Source of the DNA: DASZHC01 sp035938215
GTDB taxonomy: Bacteria; Verrucomicrobiota; Verrucomicrobiia; Chthoniobacterales; JAFAMB01
Reading direction: 5' to 3'
DNA: 9,240 nucleotides
Assembly (NCBI GenBank): GCA_035938215.1
Contig: DASZHC010000162.1
Coordinates: 1 to 9,240, forward strand
Made by a program: the position numbers and the translations under genes. Below the pieces are notes generated by a model that had not been told where the DNA came from, did not search any database, and worked only from the letters and a program-made list of their open reading frames with translations. Each line of letters begins with the position of its first letter. Position 1 is the stretch's first letter. Shown here piece by piece: positions 5,993-9,240 of the stretch.

Positions 5993-7477
5993 CTACCGCT
6001 CTCCGCGAGCGCGGCTCTCGAAACGAGTATATTCCTTAAGGAAAATCAGCGGGACGTCCCCCGTCGGGCCATTGCGCTGCTTTGCAACGATCAACTCGGC
6101 TTCGCCAGCCTTTTCCTGCTTGGCATCGTCATCGGTCTCGTAGTATTCGGGCCGAACAAGGAGTCCAACGACATCGGCGTCCTGCTCGATTGAGCCCGAT
6201 TCGCGAAGGTCGCTCAGACGAGGACGGCCGCCCTCTTTTGCCCGTGTGTCCGGCTGGCGGTTCAACTGGGCAACCACGATGATCGGCAAATCCAGCTCCT
6301 TGGCAAGGGCCTTGATCCCTCCCGATATTTCGGATATCTCCAACTGCCGGTTATCCTGTGCCCGCCGACTCGTGGAACGGAGCAGCTGAAGATAGTCGAT
6401 CACGATAAGCCGGACATCGTACTGCGACTTCATGCGCCGCGCCTTCGCACGCAGTTCCATAATCGAAAGTCCGGGAGTATCGTCGATGAACATTTTCGCC
6501 GCAGCAAGCTTTGCAGCGGCAGCTGTCAAACTCGGAAAGTCGCGCTCTGAGAGAAAACCGTTGCGAACTCGTTGAAGATCCACCTTCGCGCGCGAGCATA
6601 GAAGTCTCTGGACCAGTTGCTGACTGCTCATCTCAAGGCTGAAAACCGCGACCGGCTTTCCGACATTCATCGCGACATGCTCCGCGATATTCATTGCAAG
6701 AGCCGTCTTTCCCATGCTCGGACGAGCGGCGATAACAACCATTTCTGCCGGATGCAGTCCGCTGGTCATTCTGTCGAGTTCGACAAATCCGGTAGGAATA
6801 CCGGTAACAGAACCTCGATTTTCGTAGAGTTTTTCGATCTGCTCGATTGCTGCCATTACAAGGTCTTTTGTGGCGACGATCTCCGTATTCACATGCTCTC
6901 CGGTTATCGCGAAGATTTCCTTTTCCGCATCATCAAGCAGAGGCTCAATGTCTTCCTGCGAGTCGTAACATTGATTCGAGAGTTTATTGCAGGCGATGAT
7001 GAGCCGCCGCAATATGTACTTCTCGCGTACGATCTCTATGTAATAGTCGGCATTTGCAGCGGTGGGAACAAACGAATACAACGCGCTCAGGTATTCCGGA
7101 CCGCCGATCTCCTCGAGTTGGTTACGATCTTTGAGCGCCTGTTTCAGTGAGACAAATTCGATCGGCTTGCTTTTGTCGCCGAACTCTAAAACCAGGCTAT
7201 AGATGGTCCGGTGAGCCGGAATATAAAATGCGTCGGGATTAAGGGAGAGAACGCAAATATCGGCGACTTCTCGAGGAGAGAGCAGGAGCGAACAGAGAAC
7301 GCCCTTCTCACCGTCTTCACTTGATGGAAGCGACCGGGGAACTTCCTTGCCGGTGGATAAATTGTTAAAACCCTGGGAATAAGTCGGCCTCGCCGGTTTC
7401 CCCGCACCTTTGTCTGGCCCCTCGCTGCCTAAGGGGTTCTCAGCAGGTTTCATCAAACCTTGAGAACCATTCGCCAT
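5993..7477 (-). CDS. dnaB: Replicative DNA helicase DnaB
   Basis: Hexameric 5'-3' helicase of the replication fork, 494 residues. The first 45 or so residues are a low-complexity extension. The primase/loader-binding N-terminal domain covers about 50-190 (EKGVLCSLLLSPRE, then FYIPAHRTIYSLV), a linker follows, and the RecA-like motor domain covers about 215-494. It contains Walker A ARPSMGKT at 251-258, SLEM around the catalytic Glu282, Walker B LIVIDYLQLL at 357-366, AQLNR at 403-407, DLRESGSIEQDADVV at 423-437 and KQRNGPTG at 466-473 with the arginine-finger region. No intein is inserted. It starts six bases after the rplI stop. The ATG at 7477 lacks a Shine-Dalgarno; the in-frame ATG at 7453 has AAGG close upstream and is a credible alternative. 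The rplI-dnaB pair is a widely conserved arrangement. Confidence 0.97.
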   Translation of the reverse strand: MANGSQGLMKPAENPLGSEGPDKGAGKPARPTYSQGFNNLSTGKEVPRSLPSSEDGEKGVLCSLLLSPREVADICVLSLNPDAFYIPAHRTIYSLVLEFGDKSKPIEFVSLKQALKDRNQLEEIGGPEYLSALYSFVPTAANADYYIEIVREKYILRRLIIACNKLSNQCYDSQEDIEPLLDDAEKEIFAITGEHVNTEIVATKDLVMAAIEQIEKLYENRGSVTGIPTGFVELDRMTSGLHPAEMVVIAARPSMGKTALAMNIAEHVAMNVGKPVAVFSLEMSSQQLVQRLLCSRAKVDLQRVRNGFLSERDFPSLTAAAAKLAAAKMFIDDTPGLSIMELRAKARRMKSQYDVRLIVIDYLQLLRSTSRRAQDNRQLEISEISGGIKALAKELDLPIIVVAQLNRQPDTRAKEGGRPRLSDLRESGSIEQDADVVGLLVRPEYYETDDDAKQEKAGEAELIVAKQRNGPTGDVPLIFLKEYTRFESRARGER

Positions 7478-7483
7478 TAAGTG

Positions 7484-8020
7484 TCAGGTTGCGGACTTCG
7501 GCCTTCGCCTTGTTTTTGTCTTTGCCTCGGCCGGTTCCACCTCTTGTGGCGCAGGAGCGGGAGGCGCAGAAGATTTGATCTCGACCTTTAACGTGGCCGC
7601 GACCTGGTGATGCAGCTTGATTGAAACTTGTCTTTCGCCGCTTTCTTTTATTGGGCGATCCAGTTCAATTTTGTGGCGGTCGACCGCAATCCCAAAATCG
7701 TCCCGAAGCTTATCCTCGATATCCTTCGACGTTACCGAGCCGAATGCTTTGCCGGTTTCACCCGTCTCCAGAATGAATTCCAGCTTTATTTTGTTGATTT
7801 TGCGGGCGAATTCTTCCGCTTCGTTCAGTTCACGAGCTTCCCTTTCCGCCCGCTTGCTCTTCAACTGATTCAGGCGTTTGAGATTTGCAGGAGTGACCTC
7901 GTAGGCTTTGCCAGAAGGAATCAGAAAATTCCGTGCGTAACCCTTGCGGACTTTAACGATGTCAGCTTCCGCCCCTAGACCGGGGACACTTTCTTTCAAA
8001 ATGATTTCAGTAACGGCCAT
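7484..8020 (-). CDS. rplI: 50S ribosomal protein L9
   Basis: Large-subunit protein of 178 residues. The N-terminal domain has the L9 signature (VTEIILKESVPGLGAEADIV, then VRKGYARNFLIPSGKA). A long helix rich in Glu, Arg and Lys (about 41-80) links it to the C-terminal domain (FGSVTSKDIEDKL, then IKLHHQVAATLKVEI). After residue 150, where L9 usually ends, there is a tail of about 28 residues rich in Pro, Ala, Glu and then Lys/Arg. The frame is open to an ATG at 8050, but the ATG at 8020 starts at the conserved domain and has GAGG seven bases before it, the best ribosome-binding site of any gene in this window. dnaB follows after six bases. The usual upstream neighbours rpsF, ssb and rpsR are absent. 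Confidence 0.96.
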   Translation of the reverse strand: MAVTEIILKESVPGLGAEADIVKVRKGYARNFLIPSGKAYEVTPANLKRLNQLKSKRAEREARELNEAEEFARKINKIKLEFILETGETGKAFGSVTSKDIEDKLRDDFGIAVDRHKIELDRPIKESGERQVSIKLHHQVAATLKVEIKSSAPPAPAPQEVEPAEAKTKTRRRPKSAT

Positions 8021-8026
8021 AGCGAC

Positions 8027-8031
8027 GCCTC
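8027..8031 (-). promoter_or_regulatory. Shine-Dalgarno for rplI
   Basis: On the minus strand, CGAGGCGTCGCT precedes the ATG at 8020, placing GAGG seven bases from the start. This decides the start against the ATG at 8050. Confidence 0.6.
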
Positions 8032-8050
8032 GGGAAATTGCGGGATGCAA

Positions 8051-8079
8051 TCAGTACATCCCCGTGGACGAGCTGTCAA
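8051..8079 (-). promoter_or_regulatory. Candidate sigma-70-type promoter of rplI-dnaB
   Basis: On the minus strand a perfect TTGACA (bases 8074-8079) is followed after 17 bases by TACTGA (8051-8056), preceded by TG one base upstream as in extended -10 elements. The -10 itself is a poor match. Transcription would begin near 8044, leaving a leader of roughly 25 bases that holds the GAGG ribosome-binding site. A second TTGACA on the same strand at 8183-8188 has no fitting -10. Confidence 0.45.
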
Positions 8080-8265
8080 GCGCGTTAGCTACCGTTCTGG
8101 CCTTGTACTCGACTTGCCTATTTTCAGCTTCTTGACTCGCCGGATCCAAATGATCGCGCTGGTACGAAATTGTAAGAGGTATTGTCAACTATGGCGTTGC
8201 GCCCGGGTGCCGATTTAGGTAGCGAGTTTCAAGGATCCCTTAACGGTTGAATTTGCGAGTTTGAT

Positions 8266-8646
8266 ATGGGTTTGGAGCGTAGGGTTGGAAAGTCGCGGTT
8301 ACGATACCCGCGCTGCTATTCTGTCACGGTTTTCACGAAACGATGGAAAGAGATCCGGAATTTCTACGTGAACGTGCTGGGAGGCCAGGTCGCCAGCGAA
8401 CGTGAACATCGGTATTGCGACCTATTATTTGGGTCCGTCCCAATTTGCTTTCGAGCCTTCGGCGATGGAGACGGAAATTTCGAGAGTCATTTTCATCTTT
8501 ACCTTGCGTCTAGCGATCGGCGAGCGCTGCTTGAGAGACTCCAGGCAAGCGGGGTCATCGTGCGGATAGACGGAGTCTACGCCAGTTTTCTCGATCCTGA
8601 GGGACGAACGATCAAGGTGACCGAGGAAATTGCTGTCGCCGAATAG
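8266..8646 (+). CDS. VOC-fold (glyoxalase/bleomycin-resistance-like) protein
   Basis: Protein of 126 residues, about one VOC unit. Two beta-alpha-beta-beta-beta modules can be followed: YSVTVFTKRWKEIRNFYVNV then LGGQVASE and DLLFGSVPICFRAF (about 18-65), and SHFHLYLASSDRRALLERLQ, ASGVIVRIDGVYASF, LDPEGRTIKV (about 74-118). The FY..VLGG and DPEGR.I.V motifs are typical of the superfamily. The usual metal ligands are incomplete: the first strand has no His, and the last position, usually Glu, is Lys117. His75 or His77 could be a remaining one. A standard metal-dependent reaction is therefore doubtful and no substrate can be named. It stands alone, divergent from rplI and convergent with infC (27 bases apart). 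The ATG at 8266 has no Shine-Dalgarno, so the first 15 residues are uncertain. Confidence 0.75.
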   Translation: MGLERRVGKSRLRYPRCYSVTVFTKRWKEIRNFYVNVLGGQVASEREHRYCDLLFGSVPICFRAFGDGDGNFESHFHLYLASSDRRALLERLQASGVIVRIDGVYASFLDPEGRTIKVTEEIAVAE

Positions 8647-8673
8647 ACCAGCACCTATAAGGAACCGGTGGCG

Positions 8674-9240
8674 CTATTCGCGGTCCTCCAGCGGTTCGGG
8701 CGGAAGCTCTTCGTTCTCGACGGTGTATTTTCGTTTCCGCTTGCTCACCGGGAGAGGCGACATCGTCATGTTGATGCTTTTTCCCATCAATTTCGGTTCC
8801 ATCTCGACCTGACCCATGGTTGACAAATCGTCTTTGAGCCGATGCATCAATTGATCACCCAGCTCCTTATGACTCATTTCTCTGCCACGAAACTGGAGCT
8901 GGAATTTCACCTTATTTCCTTTATCGAGGAACTGCTCGGCGTGACGCACCTTGATCATATAATCGTGGGGATCGATGTTCACGCGGAACTTGATTTCTTT
9001 GAGTTTGGAAGTCGTCGAACGCCGATCTTTATCCTGCTTGGAAAGATCATAGCGGTATTTCCCGAAATCGACGATTTTGCAAACGGGTGGATTGGCTGTG
9101 GGCGCTACTTCTACGAGGTCAAGCCCAAGAGACTGAGCTCTTCGCAGGGCGTCCTGCAGCTTCATGATACCTAACTGTTCATTGGTTGTGCCGAGAATCA
9201 CCCGCACTTCTCGTGCGCGAATTCGACTGTTGACTCGAAT
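8674..9240 (-). CDS. infC: Translation initiation factor IF-3 (5' end beyond window)
   Basis: IF-3 binds the 30S subunit, keeps it from joining 50S too early and checks the initiator tRNA and start codon. The frame is open to the window edge. Translating from the edge gives IRVNSRIRAREVRVILGT, matching the standard N-terminus (RINGEIRAQEVRL in E. coli), so only a few residues are missing and the GTG at 9207 is an internal valine. The 188 visible residues include EQLGIMKLQDALRRAQSLGL, DLVEVAPTANPPVCKIVDFG and KYRYD (N-terminal domain), a basic linker, then LKEIKFRVNIDPHDY, KVKFQLQFRGREMSHKELG and the C-terminal domain. The tail after MTMSPLP is longer than in E. coli, basic and then acidic. 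rpmI and rplT, its usual downstream partners, are about 8 kb away on the other strand. Confidence 0.97.
   Translation of the reverse strand: MRVNSRIRAREVRVILGTTNEQLGIMKLQDALRRAQSLGLDLVEVAPTANPPVCKIVDFGKYRYDLSKQDKDRRSTTSKLKEIKFRVNIDPHDYMIKVRHAEQFLDKGNKVKFQLQFRGREMSHKELGDQLMHRLKDDLSTMGQVEMEPKLMGKSINMTMSPLPVSKRKRKYTVENEELPPEPLEDRE

Noticed and set aside
6617..7150. A 177-codon plus-strand frame antisense to dnaB
   Set aside because: It lies wholly within conserved DnaB domains, has no recognisable motif and no ribosome-binding site.
8051..8265. Possible tRNA or small RNA in the rplI-VOC gap
   Set aside because: No T-loop sequence, cloverleaf pairing or terminator was found. Apart from the rplI promoter candidate I see nothing in it.
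8647..8673. Terminator between the convergent VOC and infC genes
   Set aside because: Only a 4-bp CACC/GGTG pairing is present, with no T-run on either strand.
1..9240. CRISPR array, insertion sequence, phage or defence genes
   Set aside because: No regularly spaced direct repeats, transposase or integrase motifs, or effector genes were found; the genes are all housekeeping apart from one unknown and one VOC protein.

Overview
The window is chromosomal housekeeping DNA from a bacterium, with moderate GC content and dense coding. The proteins (L35, L20, PheS, PheT, HIT, NrdR, DnaB, L9, IF3) are clearly bacterial and complete apart from IF3, which runs off the right edge. My best guess for the source is a Verrucomicrobiota-like soil or environmental lineage. 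That rests on a general resemblance of the proteins, on palindromic intergenic elements and on the scarcity of Shine-Dalgarno sequences, not on a diagnostic marker. No phage, transposase, CRISPR, toxin-antitoxin or defence gene is visible.

Layout. (1) Bases 53-4186, plus strand: rpmI (L35), rplT (L20), pheS and pheT, a translation cluster in the classical order but without infC in front of it. A nested palindromic element fills the rpmI-rplT gap, a terminator/attenuator-like hairpin lies between rplT and pheS, and pheS and pheT overlap by one base. (2) Bases 4187-4398: a gap between convergent genes whose sequence folds into one long interrupted rod, a good candidate for 6S RNA on the plus strand. 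(3) Bases 4399-5782, minus strand: nrdR, an unrecognised 186-codon gene and a HIT hydrolase gene, joined by 4-base start/stop overlaps (GTGA and ATGA), so one operon. The middle gene has a segment resembling half of an ATP-cone, the nucleotide-sensing domain of NrdR itself. NrdR-box-like sites at canonical spacing and an 18-bp perfect palindrome lie directly upstream of nrdR. (4) Bases 5783-5992: the nrdR control region plus a second palindromic element with a 16-bp perfect stem. (5) Bases 5993-8020, minus strand: rplI (L9) followed by dnaB, with a plausible sigma-70-type promoter and a good Shine-Dalgarno in front of rplI. (6) Bases 8266-8646, plus strand: a small VOC-fold (glyoxalase-like) protein. 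(7) Bases 8674-9240, minus strand: infC (IF3), 5' end off the window.

Functionally, the window combines translation (L35, L20, L9, IF3, Phe-tRNA synthetase), replication (DnaB) and control of deoxynucleotide supply (NrdR). The observations most worth following are the unknown gene coupled to nrdR, the predicted nrdR autoregulation, the 6S-like RNA, the separation of infC from rpmI-rplT, and the two palindromic intergenic elements.
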